DNA from: an uncultured Clostridia bacterium
Lineage (GTDB): Bacteria > Bacillota > Clostridia > Oscillospirales > Acutalibacteraceae
DNA length: 39,384 nt
Reading direction: 5' to 3'
NCBI GenBank assembly: GCA_944380795.1
Contig: CALWIS010000259.1
Location: 1-39,384, forward strand
A model generated the notes under the pieces. That model did not search any database. It was not told where the DNA came from and saw only the letters and a program-made list of their open reading frames with translations. Positions 9,340 to 17,671 of the stretch are shown one piece after another. Each line of letters begins with the position of its first letter. Positions within the stretch are counted from its first letter, which is position 1. Both the position numbers and the translations under genes were made by a program.

Positions 9340-9729
9340 TTACAGCACCCGGGTATCGTCTATATTTTCTTCCCTGCGACCTGTTCCACTCTGCCGAGAA
9401 CCACCAGAAGCAGAAGTCCTCCGAAACACCGGTTTGCGCAGCTGCACACAGAACAAGCTGATGATATAAAAAACCAAATATGGCGCCAACACCGCCAACA
9501 CTGACCACCAAGTAGGGGTCTGCAAAAGGAAGATCAGGCAAAGCAGCAAAATCCCACTGATAGCAATGGCCAAAAAAGCGGAGACCGAGGCTGCTCCTGA
9601 CAAAAATACATTGGAGATTCCCTGGCAACGGGGGCAACGATATTCTCCCCGACGGCGCAATCCCCACGTAATGATGAAATTCACTTTTTTCCCGCAATAT
9701 GGGCAAACGGGTCTTCCCAGCTGTTTCAT
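9340..9729 (-). CDS. Zinc-ribbon membrane protein
   Basis: 129 residues; ATG 9727-9729 with GGAGG at 9-nt spacing. Two cysteine pairs, C9-x-x-C12 and C32-x-x-C35, 19 residues apart, form a zinc ribbon at the N-terminus (CPYCGKK ... YRCPRC), as in the cxxc_20_cxxc type of small clostridial membrane proteins. Two hydrophobic helices follow (about 49-70 and 74-95), and a polar C-terminal tail rich in Ser, Arg and Gly. It sits 34 bp after remB and before the gyrB promoter, so it probably ends the dnaA-recF-remB transcript. Function unknown. Confidence 0.75.
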   Translation of the reverse strand: MKQLGRPVCPYCGKKVNFIITWGLRRRGEYRCPRCQGISNVFLSGAASVSAFLAIAISGILLLCLIFLLQTPTWWSVLAVLAPYLVFYIISLFCVQLRKPVFRRTSASGGSRQSGTGRREENIDDTRVL

Positions 9730-9763
9730 CTACAAAGCCTCCTGTATCGATTCAGTTGATTTA

Positions 9764-10036
9764 TTACAGATTGGACAACCCATCCACAAACCCCGTACGT
9801 TTACGCAGGGTACCGGTGGAAATCTGAGAGATATAAACCGTTACCTCTCCGTCCTCCTTTTGACACACCACAAAAGATTTAGGAAGTTCCAAAGAAACAT
9901 TTACCACACGCCCTTGCTTTTCCGCTTGAGCTAAATAATCTCTGGAAATTTTAGAGATGGTAGAAGTATCCAGATCAAACATCCCCACGATCTCATCCAT
10001 TTTGATTACCGTATCCTGCCCTAAATGAAGGTACAT
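9764..10036 (-). CDS. remB: RemB/DUF370-type regulator (extracellular matrix regulator family)
   Basis: 90 residues, [20 protein letters not shown] at the N-terminus is diagnostic of the YaaB/RemB family, which lies between recF and gyrB in Bacillus. RemA/RemB are linked to control of matrix genes in Bacillus; in clostridia the role is inferred. The start lies 44 nt inside the 3' end of recF (overlap 9993-10036), with an AAAGGAG ribosome-binding site inside recF, indicating translational coupling. A second ATG four bases upstream is in another frame. Confidence 0.9.
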   Translation of the reverse strand: MYLHLGQDTVIKMDEIVGMFDLDTSTISKISRDYLAQAEKQGRVVNVSLELPKSFVVCQKEDGEVTVYISQISTGTLRKRTGFVDGLSNL

Positions 10037-11165
10037 GCATTACTCCTTTCTCTTGCTGCAAAATGCTGCCCTCCTGCACCTGGAACACACCGCCCTGCTC
10101 CAGCAAACGCACATTGGCCGGGTCACAGCAGGTGATAAAAATCTGGCGTCCCTGCAAATGGTTCAACAGGTACTCCTGTCGCTCAGTATCCAATTCGCTC
10201 ATCACATCATCCAACAGAACCACCGGCGGTTCACCAATGATTTCCTCCAATACGGCGGCTTCTGCCAGCTTTAATGCCAGCACAGCGGAGCGCTGCTGCC
10301 CTTGGGAACCAAACACACGGGCTGCTGCTCCATTGATGGTGAGCAATAGATCATCCCGATGAGGTCCCGTTGTGGTAAAACCAGCTCCCAGATCCTCCCG
10401 TCGGCAACGATGGAGCGCTTGCAGCATGGCTTGATGGCATTGCTCCATTGTGCCTTCTTCCAATGCTGCTGTCATCTGGTATTGCAGCCCCAACTCTTCC
10501 TTTTGCCGGGAAATACCGCCATAGATCTCACTGGCCTTTGGAGCCAGCCGCTTTATATACCGCTGCCTCTCTTCCATGATACCAGCGCCGAACCCAGCCA
10601 AACGTTCATCCCAGATTTCCAGTGTATCCAGTAATTCGCCGTGACGGGGGATATCTTTAAGCAGGCTGTTCCGCTGCTGGAGTGTTCGATTGTAGTGGTT
10701 GAGCAACCCCGCATAGGAGGGCCGGAGCTGACAAATGGCACTGTCTAAAAAGCTGCGGCGCTCCGATGGGCCATCTTTTACCAGAGAAAGATGTTCCGGG
10801 GAGAACACCACCGCACAGAAGGCCCCCACCAGTGCAGAAGCCGTACGCTTTCCCACGCCGTTTAGGGAGGCCATACGCCGCCCATTTTGCAGCTTCAGTT
10901 CTGCTGTTTGCTCTCTGCCTCCGCCAGAAAATTGCAGCACCAGCCGTGCACTTTCCCGGCTGGTGCCATCCAGCTCTCTGTGCACCAGGTCGGCATCCCG
11001 AGAACCCCGAAAGGAGTGTCCCCCGGTAAACAGCCAAACAGCTTCCAGCAGGTTGGTCTTCCCTTGGGCATTGCTGCCCCAGATCACGTTCACTCCTTCT
11101 ACGGGAAAAAACTCTCCCGGCAAAAGATTCCGGTAATTTTCAAACGAAAGCGACTGCACCCTCAC
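9993..11165 (-). CDS. recF: DNA replication/repair protein RecF
   Basis: 390 residues, SMC-like ABC ATPase. Walker [15 protein letters not shown] (around 30-37), the signature-type segment [15 protein letters not shown], and Walker [14 protein letters not shown] near the C-terminus. RecF, with RecO and RecR, loads RecA at gaps and stalled forks. The start is GTG 11163-11165, overlapping the TGA of the S4 gene by the sequence GTGA, so the two are coupled. The last ~25 residues extend past the conserved core and overlap remB. Confidence 0.97.
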   Translation of the reverse strand: MRVQSLSFENYRNLLPGEFFPVEGVNVIWGSNAQGKTNLLEAVWLFTGGHSFRGSRDADLVHRELDGTSRESARLVLQFSGGGREQTAELKLQNGRRMASLNGVGKRTASALVGAFCAVVFSPEHLSLVKDGPSERRSFLDSAICQLRPSYAGLLNHYNRTLQQRNSLLKDIPRHGELLDTLEIWDERLAGFGAGIMEERQRYIKRLAPKASEIYGGISRQKEELGLQYQMTAALEEGTMEQCHQAMLQALHRCRREDLGAGFTTTGPHRDDLLLTINGAAARVFGSQGQQRSAVLALKLAEAAVLEEIIGEPPVVLLDDVMSELDTERQEYLLNHLQGRQIFITCCDPANVRLLEQGGVFQVQEGSILQQEKGVMHVPSFRAGYGNQNG

Positions 11166-11377
11166 TGGGCAGCCACCCGATAGGTAACGCCGGCAAATTG
11201 AGCGGAGTCACCCTCCCGCATTTTCTTTCCCCGCATGGTGCACACCTCTCCATTGACCAACACCTCGCCATTTTGAATGGAGACCTTGGCCTGTCCTCCG
11301 GTTTCAAAAGCACCAGCCAGCTTAAGCAAGGCATCCAAGCGGATATATTCCGTGTCAATTTTTATAATTTGTTCCAT
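11162..11377 (-). CDS. rlbA: Small S4-domain RNA-binding protein (YaaA type)
   Basis: 71 residues consisting almost wholly of one S4 domain: [20 protein letters not shown] then [19 protein letters not shown]. The position between dnaN and recF matches Bacillus yaaA (also called rlbA). A role in ribosome or RNA biology is assumed from the domain. Its TGA overlaps the recF GTG start by four bases. The upstream gap contains a perfect 15-bp inverted repeat. Confidence 0.9.
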   Translation of the reverse strand: MEQIIKIDTEYIRLDALLKLAGAFETGGQAKVSIQNGEVLVNGEVCTMRGKKMREGDSAQFAGVTYRVAAQ

Positions 11378-11414
11378 TTTGCTGTTTTCCTCTCTTGTAG
11401 ATGCAGGAATTCTC

Positions 11415-11449
11415 TTTTAATTGTTATACTGTTTGTATAACAATTAAAA
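11415..11449. terminator. Perfect AT-rich hairpin between dnaN and rlbA
   Basis: TTTTAATTGTTATAC (11415-11429) pairs with GTATAACAATTAAAA (11435-11449) around TGTTT. No GC core and little T-run beyond the stem, so it could be a weak terminator, an operator, or an mRNA-processing stem between dnaN and rlbA-recF. Confidence 0.5.
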
Positions 11450-11465
11450 TATACTGTGGGTATAA

Positions 11466-12575
11466 TTAAAATTCTTCTGATTTCAGCCGCACTGGCAGCA
11501 CTAGGAACAAGAAACTGTCCCCTTCTTTTGGAAGCACTTTCATGGGAGAGAGAGCACCATTGAGAACCAAGCGCACTTCGTCACCTTCTGAATTTCGCAG
11601 AGCATCTAATAAATATCGATTGTTAAATCCAATTTCTACCCGGTCGCCGGCAAGTTCACAAGCAACCTGGTCATTAGCTCGTCCCATAGGAGTAGAGCAG
11701 AAAAGTTTGATTTCGTTTTCTTCCAAAATACAGCGTACCGGACTTTTCAGCCGATCGGTGATCAGAAGGGAAACTCGCTCCACACTGTTGGTAAAAGATT
11801 GGGTTTTTACAGTTACCACCGTACTTTCCCCTGCAGGAATGGCAGCCCGGTAATCCAAGAATTCTCCTTCCAGCAAACTAGTGATAAGGGTATATTTTCG
11901 AATCTGGAAAATTGCATGACGGCGTCCAATTAATATTGTTAAATTTTCGTCCTCGTCTCCCAACAGTTTTAGGACTTCTGATAAAGCTTTTCCTGGAACC
12001 ACAAACCGTAAATTTTTTTCACACTGAACCGGTTCCATACGCATAGCTAGCCGATAGCCATCAACGGAAACTATCCGAAGCTGACGATCTGCCAATTCAA
12101 AAAGGCTTCCGGTATGAACCGGTTTGGAATCATCTGCTGCTACCGCAAACAAAGTTTGGCGGATCATGCTTTTGAGAAGAGATTGGGAAATTTCGATTGA
12201 AGTAGTTTCCGATACAGAAGGAAACTCCGGAAATTCTTCTGCCGGAATCCCAATAATAGAAAATTCGCTAGCGCCACTATCGATAGTGGCAATATTTTTT
12301 TCATCGGACGAAACAGCAACCCCAGTATCCGGGAGCCGTTTTACAATATCACCGAACAGTCTGGCGTTCAGCACCAAGCGACCTTCTTCTTGCACTTGTG
12401 CTTCTATAGAAGTGGTCATCCCCAATTCCATATCGTAGGCGCTTAATTCCAACCGCCCTTCTTTTGCGGAAAGAAGAATTCCTTCCAATGCTGGAATCGT
12501 GGATTTAGAGGAAACGGCTCGCTGAATATTCAACACAGCTTCCGATAACTCCTTCTGATTCAAGGTAAATCTCAT
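11466..12575 (-). CDS. dnaN: DNA polymerase III beta subunit (sliding clamp)
   Basis: 369 residues, the normal length of the three-domain clamp. The N-terminus MRFTLNQKELSEAVLNIQRAV, the middle QTLFAVAADDSKPVHTGSLFE and the ending SFLFLVLPVRL are typical. As a dimeric ring it tethers DNA polymerase III and binds mismatch-repair and regulatory proteins. The ATG at 12573-12575 is preceded by AGAAGGAG at 8-nt spacing. It is separated from dnaA by a 306-bp gap that contains the origin elements, as in Bacillus. Confidence 0.98.
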   Translation of the reverse strand: MRFTLNQKELSEAVLNIQRAVSSKSTIPALEGILLSAKEGRLELSAYDMELGMTTSIEAQVQEEGRLVLNARLFGDIVKRLPDTGVAVSSDEKNIATIDSGASEFSIIGIPAEEFPEFPSVSETTSIEISQSLLKSMIRQTLFAVAADDSKPVHTGSLFELADRQLRIVSVDGYRLAMRMEPVQCEKNLRFVVPGKALSEVLKLLGDEDENLTILIGRRHAIFQIRKYTLITSLLEGEFLDYRAAIPAGESTVVTVKTQSFTNSVERVSLLITDRLKSPVRCILEENEIKLFCSTPMGRANDQVACELAGDRVEIGFNNRYLLDALRNSEGDEVRLVLNGALSPMKVLPKEGDSFLFLVLPVRLKSEEF

Positions 12576-12881
12576 AAGGCGAGCTCCTTCTTTCTGGTAA
12601 GGTGTCTATGGTATTTCTTTTTTAGTATTAGTAGTAGGGGGCGAAGAAAAGTTTAAAAGCGATTTGCGCCCCGGAAACATCTCAATTTTTTGTATTTTTA
12701 TGCATGAAAAAAATGTGGAAAAAGAAGAATTAAGAGAACGCAAACCAAAGAAATAAACAGATGGTTGAAAACTTAGTGAGGAAAGTTGAAAACAAGTTTA
12801 AATCGCAAAAAGCAGTGCTCGAGAGGTTATCAACAAAAATGTTGGCAAGTTAAAACGTTTTAAACTTTCTCTAAAAGAATT
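12576..12881. other. oriC: oriC, dnaA-dnaN part
   Basis: 306-bp non-coding gap. From dnaN towards dnaA it holds: an AT stretch, five TAG-like triplets (12623-12637), a GC cluster (12637-12643, with GCGCCCC at 12666-12672), and boxes resembling DnaA sites: TGTGGAAAA (12714-12722), GGTTGAAAA (12763-12771), AGTTGAAAA (12784-12792), TTATCAACA (12827-12835). The two middle boxes are exactly 21 bp apart. A 14-bp palindrome, TTAAAACGTTTTAA, lies at 12850-12863 close to the end of dnaA. The consensus TTATCCACA does not occur; the boxes found differ at one or two positions. Location, spacing and triplets make it the probable unwinding site. Confidence 0.75.
12623..12643 (+). other. Candidate DnaA-trio next to a GC cluster
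   Basis: Read 5'-3' the plus strand has TAG TAT TAG TAG TAG (12623-12637) followed by GGGGGCG; read 3'-5' from the GC cluster this is GAT-GAT-GAT-TAT-GAT, the published DnaA-trio pattern (3'-[G/A]A[T/A]-5' repeats) that directs DnaA onto single-stranded DNA during origin melting. Confidence 0.6.
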
Positions 12882-14195
12882 TTATCGATCGCGAATATTC
12901 TTGATAATGTCCTCAATGGTTGCTTTTGTCCGGGGATCCTTTACCATATTTTTCTCCACCTGTTGGGTGGCATATACCACCGTAGAATGGTCGCGCCCGC
13001 CGAATTCTTCGCCGATAGAGGCCATAGGGAGCTGGGTAATATCCCGCACCACATACATGGCGATTTGACGGGCGTTGGAAACGGCGGCGTTCCGCTTGGC
13101 CGAACGGATGTCATCAGGGGATACGCCGAAGGTGCGGCCCACCTCTTCGATGATCTTCTCGATGGTGACAGGGGCCGGCTGGTCGTTATTGATGATATCG
13201 CTGATGGCGGCTTGCGCCGTGTTGATGCTGGGAGTCTTTCCCTCCAGCAGGTAATAAGCCTTCAGCTTTTTGACGGCTCCCTCCAGCTGGCGAATGTTGC
13301 TCTTCAGCTTATTGGCAATATACTCACATACATTGTCTGGCACCACTAGATCCAGAAGCTCCGCTTTCCTCTTGATAATGGCGATGCGGGTCTCAAAATC
13401 CGGGGGCTGGATATCGGCAGTAAGTCCCCACTCGAACCGGGTCTTTAAGCGGTCTTCCAGGGTGGCGATATCCTTGGGAGGGCGATCGGAGGTGAGCACG
13501 ATCTGCTTTTTGGATTCGTACAAAGTATTAAAGGTATGGAAGAATTCCTCTTGCGTGGATTCCTTGCCGGCAATAAACTGGATATCGTCCACTAGCAGGG
13601 CATCTGCCTGGCGATATTTCTGCCGGAATTCGGGGGTCGTACCTTTACGAATGGCCTCGATGATTTCGTTGGTAAAATCGTCGCCTTTAATATAGATGAT
13701 GTTCATCTCTGGATGGGTCTTGGAGATCTCGTTGCAAATGGCATAGAGAAGATGGGTTTTTCCCAAACCGGAATTGCCGTAAATAAACAGTGGGTTATAA
13801 AGGGCAGCCGGTTTGGTAGCCACTGCCATGGAAGCAGCATGGGCAAATTTGTTGGATGGGCCAACAATATAGGTGTCAAAAGTGAATTCGTAGTCGTCGC
13901 TTTTCCGTTCCGGATTGCCTTTATCGTGTTCGCCGGACAGTTCCTCCGGGGTACACAGCTGGAGTTCGATGCCAGGGCCAAATACTTGCCCGAATGCTTC
14001 TGTTAATAAGTCGGAATAGCAGCGAGTGAGCGTCTGCTTGTGGAATTCGTTGGGAACTTCCAGCGTAGCGATCCCTTTTGAAAAATCCAACGAGATGGGC
14101 TTAATCCTGTCGATCCAGGAGTTATAAGCCACTTGCGTGATATTTTTTTTGCAATACTCACAAATCAGGCTCCAGGCCTCCAAAAAAGATTCCAT
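12882..14195 (-). CDS. dnaA: Chromosomal replication initiator DnaA
   Basis: 437 residues. Domain I at the N-terminus (WSLICEYCKKNIT...YNSWIDRIKPIS), a short linker (about 85-105), AAA+ domain III with Walker A GNSGLGKTHLL (140-150) and Walker B LLVDDIQFI (200-208), and DNA-binding domain IV with the signature GGRDHSTVVYA (399-409). It binds DnaA boxes and opens the origin when ATP-bound. The ATG at 14193-14195 is preceded by a purine-rich leader from an upstream region that contains further DnaA-box-like sequences, consistent with autoregulation. Confidence 0.98.
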   Translation of the reverse strand: MESFLEAWSLICEYCKKNITQVAYNSWIDRIKPISLDFSKGIATLEVPNEFHKQTLTRCYSDLLTEAFGQVFGPGIELQLCTPEELSGEHDKGNPERKSDDYEFTFDTYIVGPSNKFAHAASMAVATKPAALYNPLFIYGNSGLGKTHLLYAICNEISKTHPEMNIIYIKGDDFTNEIIEAIRKGTTPEFRQKYRQADALLVDDIQFIAGKESTQEEFFHTFNTLYESKKQIVLTSDRPPKDIATLEDRLKTRFEWGLTADIQPPDFETRIAIIKRKAELLDLVVPDNVCEYIANKLKSNIRQLEGAVKKLKAYYLLEGKTPSINTAQAAISDIINNDQPAPVTIEKIIEEVGRTFGVSPDDIRSAKRNAAVSNARQIAMYVVRDITQLPMASIGEEFGGRDHSTVVYATQQVEKNMVKDPRTKATIEDIIKNIRDR

Positions 14196-14573
14196 AGTTT
14201 GATCCGTCCCTTCCCTGCCGCCTTTACGGCAGTATTCTTTTTCTCCCCTGTAATAGGAGCAATAATCTTAAAAATCATATTAACATATTTTCAACAATAA
14301 CGCAAACCTTCTTGTTGAAAAAACATTGAATTCTCCACGGTTGACTTTGTTGATTTTGCAAAATAGGGTTTGAGAAACATCCTAATGAAAAACATAGCTT
14401 TGAAAAAATAGCGTTAATTTTCTCTTTGAGTCGGAGCAAAAATATCCCAGAAAAAGCGGTTTATTTTTTGGCATTTTTGTGATATAGTAAAAGAAATCCG
14501 GGTGCTGGCCCAAGAAAAGCCCTCTGTGCTTTGAAAAACAGGCTTTTTTGGCGCGCTTTTTGCGAGATTCTTG
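14196..14573. other. Upstream dnaA region: promoter and further DnaA-box-like sites
   Basis: 378 bp between the divergent dnaA and rpmH with no credible gene. It holds TTTTCAACA (14288-14296) and its inverted copy TGTTGAAAA (14313-14321), each one or two changes from the DnaA consensus. A possible dnaA promoter on the minus strand is TTGCGT with TAATAT at 17-bp spacing, overlapping these boxes, which would permit autorepression. The rest (14380-14573) is AT-rich and shows nothing specific. Confidence 0.5.
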
Positions 14574-14603
14574 TTGACATAGGCCCTTTTGGTAGGGTAT
14601 AAT
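14574..14603 (+). promoter_or_regulatory. Consensus promoter of rpmH
   Basis: Perfect -35 TTGACA (14574-14579) and perfect -10 TATAAT (14598-14603), 18-bp spacer. Expected to be strong and to drive rpmH and at least rnpA. Confidence 0.9.
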
Positions 14604-14651
14604 GCTAACTTGCAAGGCTTATACCTTTATACCCGAAAGGAGGGTGTTTGT

Positions 14652-14786
14652 ATGCTGAGAACGTACCAGCCGAAGAAGCTGCACAGAAAAAAGGAGCATG
14701 GCTTCAGAAAGAGAATGTCTGACAGAAACGGACGCAAGGTTCTGGCCCGCCGCAGAGCGAAGGGTAGAGCTCGCCTGTCCTACTGA
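14652..14786 (+). CDS. rpmH: 50S ribosomal protein L34
   Basis: 44 residues, very basic, [20 protein letters not shown] and ending RARLSY: canonical bL34. Start ATG 14652 has AAAGGAGGG (14636-14644) at 8-nt spacing; an in-frame ATG upstream is not used. First gene of the right arm, followed by a 224-bp gap with a small GC hairpin around 14810-14836 before rnpA. Confidence 0.98.
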   Translation: MLRTYQPKKLHRKKEHGFRKRMSDRNGRKVLARRRAKGRARLSY

Positions 14787-15010
14787 TTTTGTTGCCTGTT
14801 CCAAACAAACAGCGCGGCGGCATTTGCCGCTGTAAGGGCCACCGATAAAAGGGGTTCGGCGTATTTTTGGGATTGCCGGACGATACCCGTTTTGACTCAC
14901 CTGTTTTGGGGGAGCAGATGGGGTCCCTTTCAGTGTGGCCTTTTCTTTATGAAAAACAAGTTTTTGATAGATCACCGTTTGTTTTGTTTGCGGTGTAATA
15001 GGGTGGGCAG

Positions 15011-15346
15011 ATGGACCGTTTTATTCCAATTTGTGAAAACCGCGATTTCAGAAGGGCCTATGCCCGTGGAAAGTCTTTTGTAACACCGGTAATCGTGGTA
15101 TATGTGATCAAAAACCGGTATCATGCACTCCGTGTGGGGATCACCACCAGTAAAAAAATCGGGAATGCCGTACAGAGGAACCGTTCCCGCCGGGTGATCC
15201 GGGAGGCGGTGCGGGCGCTGGCCCCCGGAATAAAAAACGGGTATGACCTAGTTTTAGTGGCCAGAACGAAAACGCCCTTTGTAAAAAGTACAGAGGTGAC
15301 CCGTGCGTTGGAGCAGCAGCTGGAAAAGGCGGGCGTGCTGGAATGA
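15011..15346 (+). CDS. rnpA: Ribonuclease P protein component
   Basis: 111 residues, basic. The signature [19 protein letters not shown] matches the RNR motif of the RnpA family. It supports the catalytic RNase P RNA in maturing tRNA 5' ends. The TGA overlaps the yidD ATG (ATGA), indicating coupling. Confidence 0.97.
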   Translation: MDRFIPICENRDFRRAYARGKSFVTPVIVVYVIKNRYHALRVGITTSKKIGNAVQRNRSRRVIREAVRALAPGIKNGYDLVLVARTKTPFVKSTEVTRALEQQLEKAGVLE

Positions 15347-15570
15347 TGAAAAAATTCCTCATTGGATTGGTCCGCCTGTATCGAAAGGGCATTTCGCCCC
15401 GAAAGCCTCCTTGCTGTAAATATATCCCCACGTGCTCCCAATATGCCATAGAGGCGTTAGAGCGGTTTGGGGCAGTTAAGGGGACCGCATTGGCGGTATG
15501 GCGTATTTTGCGCTGCAATCCCTTTAGCAGGGGCGGGTATGACCCGGTTCCTGAGAGAAAAGAAAAATGA
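15343..15570 (+). CDS. yidD: Membrane protein insertion efficiency factor YidD
   Basis: 75 residues. The family core is complete: [20 protein letters not shown], then [16 protein letters not shown] and [17 protein letters not shown], with three conserved cysteines. Small membrane-associated protein thought to help YidC-mediated insertion. Overlaps rnpA by four bases and precedes yidC by 27 bp. Confidence 0.96.
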   Translation: MMKKFLIGLVRLYRKGISPRKPPCCKYIPTCSQYAIEALERFGAVKGTALAVWRILRCNPFSRGGYDPVPERKEK

Positions 15571-15597
15571 CTTGATAAATTGAGGTGCCTTAGGCTT

Positions 15598-16680
15598 ATG
15601 ATGCAGATCTTTAACTTTTTTGGCGGTTTATTAGGCTATATCCTCTGGTTCTTCTATATGATCGTGAAGAACTATGGCGTCGCCATTATATTGTTTACAG
15701 TGGTGGTAAAATTCCTGCTGTTCCCCTTTTCCATCAAGCAGCAGAAATCCATGGCCTCTCAAAGTAAAATGGCGGCCAAGCAGAAAGAATTGCAGGCCAA
15801 GTACGGCAACGACAAAATGAAATATAATGAGGAGCTGCAGAAGCTGTACGAAAAGGAAGGCGTGCACCCCATGGGCGGCTGCTTGACTACGCTGCTTCCT
15901 TTCCCTATTATGCTGGGATTGTACTATTCTGTGGTGTTCCCCTTGAAAAATGTGCTCCACCTTCCTTCGGAGGCTGTGGATAAGGCACTGAATATGCTTA
16001 ACTCCATCCCCGGTGTGGGCAGCAGCTTTTCGGGCAACAGTTTTTATAATGAAATCGAGATCGTAAAGCACTTTGACGCCCTGCGGGATCATTTGGCCAG
16101 TGTGTTTACCGGCAGTGAACTGGACCAGATCGAGTCTTTGTCTCACGGCTTCCAGTTCTTGGGGCTGGATCTGCTCCAGACCCCGCAAAACAGTGATTGG
16201 TCCGCCATGATGTGGCTGATCCCTGTATTGTGCTTGGTTTCTTCTTGGGCTTCTCAGTTTGTGATGATGAAGCTTCAGCCCGGTATGCAGCAGCAACAAG
16301 GCTGCATGAAGGTGTTTATGTATGCGCTGCCTTTGATCAGTGTGTACTTCTCCTGGGTCATGCCCGGTGCTATCGGTTTCTATTGGATTATTTCTACACT
16401 GGTCAGCTTCGCTTCTACTTTGTTAATGAATCGCTTCTTTAGCCCGGCTCAGTTAACGGCTAAATCGGAGGCTCAGCGTGCGGCGCTGCGCTTTCAGGAA
16501 GAGGCTGCCGTGGCGGAGCTTCCTCCGGCGGTGCAGATGAAGCTGGCGGAAAAAATTACTTCTTCTCAGCAAAAATTACCGGAAAAGAAGAATGCTGCTC
16601 AGGCCAAAAAAGGCTCCAAGTCGAAAGGCAAGAAACAGGGAAAACAAGGCAGCGACGATTATCTGGGGAGCAAAAAATAA
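15598..16680 (+). CDS. yidC: Membrane protein insertase YidC/Oxa1
   Basis: 360 residues from ATG 15598 (ATG 15601 is equally possible), preceded by TGAGGTG. Five hydrophobic segments typical of Oxa1: near 10-28, 33-50, 95-115, ~200-225 and ~235-265. The family core KSMASQSKMAAKQKELQAKY and the helical hairpin GGCLTTLLPFPIMLGLYYSV are clear. Unlike Bacillus SpoIIIJ there is no lipobox cysteine after the first segment. The C-terminal ~60 residues are Lys/Gln-rich, which may contact ribosomes (inference). Confidence 0.95.
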   Translation: MMQIFNFFGGLLGYILWFFYMIVKNYGVAIILFTVVVKFLLFPFSIKQQKSMASQSKMAAKQKELQAKYGNDKMKYNEELQKLYEKEGVHPMGGCLTTLLPFPIMLGLYYSVVFPLKNVLHLPSEAVDKALNMLNSIPGVGSSFSGNSFYNEIEIVKHFDALRDHLASVFTGSELDQIESLSHGFQFLGLDLLQTPQNSDWSAMMWLIPVLCLVSSWASQFVMMKLQPGMQQQQGCMKVFMYALPLISVYFSWVMPGAIGFYWIISTLVSFASTLLMNRFFSPAQLTAKSEAQRAALRFQEEAAVAELPPAVQMKLAEKITSSQQKLPEKKNAAQAKKGSKSKGKKQGKQGSDDYLGSKK

Positions 16681-16713
16681 CAGCAGGGATGTTTTTTGGA
16701 GGTGCAGTTTGTT

Positions 16714-17532
16714 ATGATTAGAGAGGCAATCGCAACAGGCGATACGGTAGAACAGGCATTTGAAAAAGCCTGCGAGACCTTGGGAGTAGAATCCCACGAG
16801 GCGGAATTTGAGATTTTAGAAATGCCGGTGAAAAAGACCTTCGGCCTGTTTGGTGGAAGCCCTGCAAAGGTCCGTGCGTTTATTAAGTCTTCTCCGGCGG
16901 ATTCGGCGGCAGAGTATTTGAAAAAAATTGTGACAGCTATGGGTCTGCATGACATTGAGGTATCCATTCAGGAAGAAGAGAATGGTGCGCAGCTTTCCCT
17001 CTCTGGAGAGGATATCGGATTTCTTATCGGCCATCGCGGCGAAACTTTAGACGCTTTACAGTATTTGGCCGGGTTGGTGGCCAACCATGTGGACAATACC
17101 TATTACCGGATTACGCTGGACATTGGGAATTATCGGGAGAAGCGTAAGGAGACCCTGGAGGTCTTGGGCCGTAAAATGGCTGCCAAGGCCTTAAAGACAG
17201 GACGTAACTGCTCTTTGGAGCCCATGAACCCCTATGAGCGCCGGATTATCCATACGGCCGTGCAGGAGGTAGAAGGCGCGAAGTCCTGGAGCGAAGGCGA
17301 AGATTTGGCACGCCATGTGGTGATTGGGCCGGAAGAGGGAGAGCGTCCCCAGCGCCGGAACAATAATTACCGCGGAAATTCCCGTTCCCGTAACGGACAA
17401 AAGGGCGGACCCCGCCACAATGGCGGCAGCCGGCCTTCCCGTAATGAGGGTACCGGCCATACCGCCAATACGGCTCCCAGACATGATAGCGGGGATATGC
17501 CCCTGTATGGCCGCATTGATAAAAAAAGCTGA
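16714..17532 (+). CDS. khpB: RNA-binding protein KhpB (Jag)
   Basis: 272 residues from ATG 16714, with GGAGGTG upstream. Jag N-terminal domain (first ~50 residues: EAIATGDTVEQAFEKACETL...KKTFGLFGG), a KH domain with the GxxG-like loop in FLIGHRGETLDALQYL, then an R3H domain (MNPYERRIIHTAVQEVEG...). The last ~70 residues are Arg/Asn/Gly-rich and likely disordered. With KhpA, this family binds RNA broadly and affects cell division and envelope growth in Firmicutes. Gene order yidC-jag-mnmE is conserved. Confidence 0.95.
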   Translation: MIREAIATGDTVEQAFEKACETLGVESHEAEFEILEMPVKKTFGLFGGSPAKVRAFIKSSPADSAAEYLKKIVTAMGLHDIEVSIQEEENGAQLSLSGEDIGFLIGHRGETLDALQYLAGLVANHVDNTYYRITLDIGNYREKRKETLEVLGRKMAAKALKTGRNCSLEPMNPYERRIIHTAVQEVEGAKSWSEGEDLARHVVIGPEEGERPQRRNNNYRGNSRSRNGQKGGPRHNGGSRPSRNEGTGHTANTAPRHDSGDMPLYGRIDKKS

Positions 17533-17544
17533 AAATTTGGACAG

Positions 17545-17580
17545 AAAAAAGGAGGCGGTTCTGGAAAGAGCCGCCTTTTT
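17545..17580 (+). terminator. Intrinsic terminator after khpB
   Basis: GGCGGTTC (17553-17560 region) pairs with GAGCCGCC (one G-T wobble), followed by TTTTT. Ends the rpmH-khpB transcript. Confidence 0.85.
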
Positions 17581-17671
17581 GTTGTATGAAAAGTCTTCTT
17601 TTTGTTGGCTGTAAGTTGGAGTTTTAAGTTGGTATTTGGTTAGCAGAAGAGGGCAGAAAGGGGTCATAGAG

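Noticed and set aside
14382-14615. A minus-strand frame in the dnaA-rpmH gap
   Set aside because: AT-rich random-looking protein that overlaps the rpmH promoter; no ribosome-binding site.
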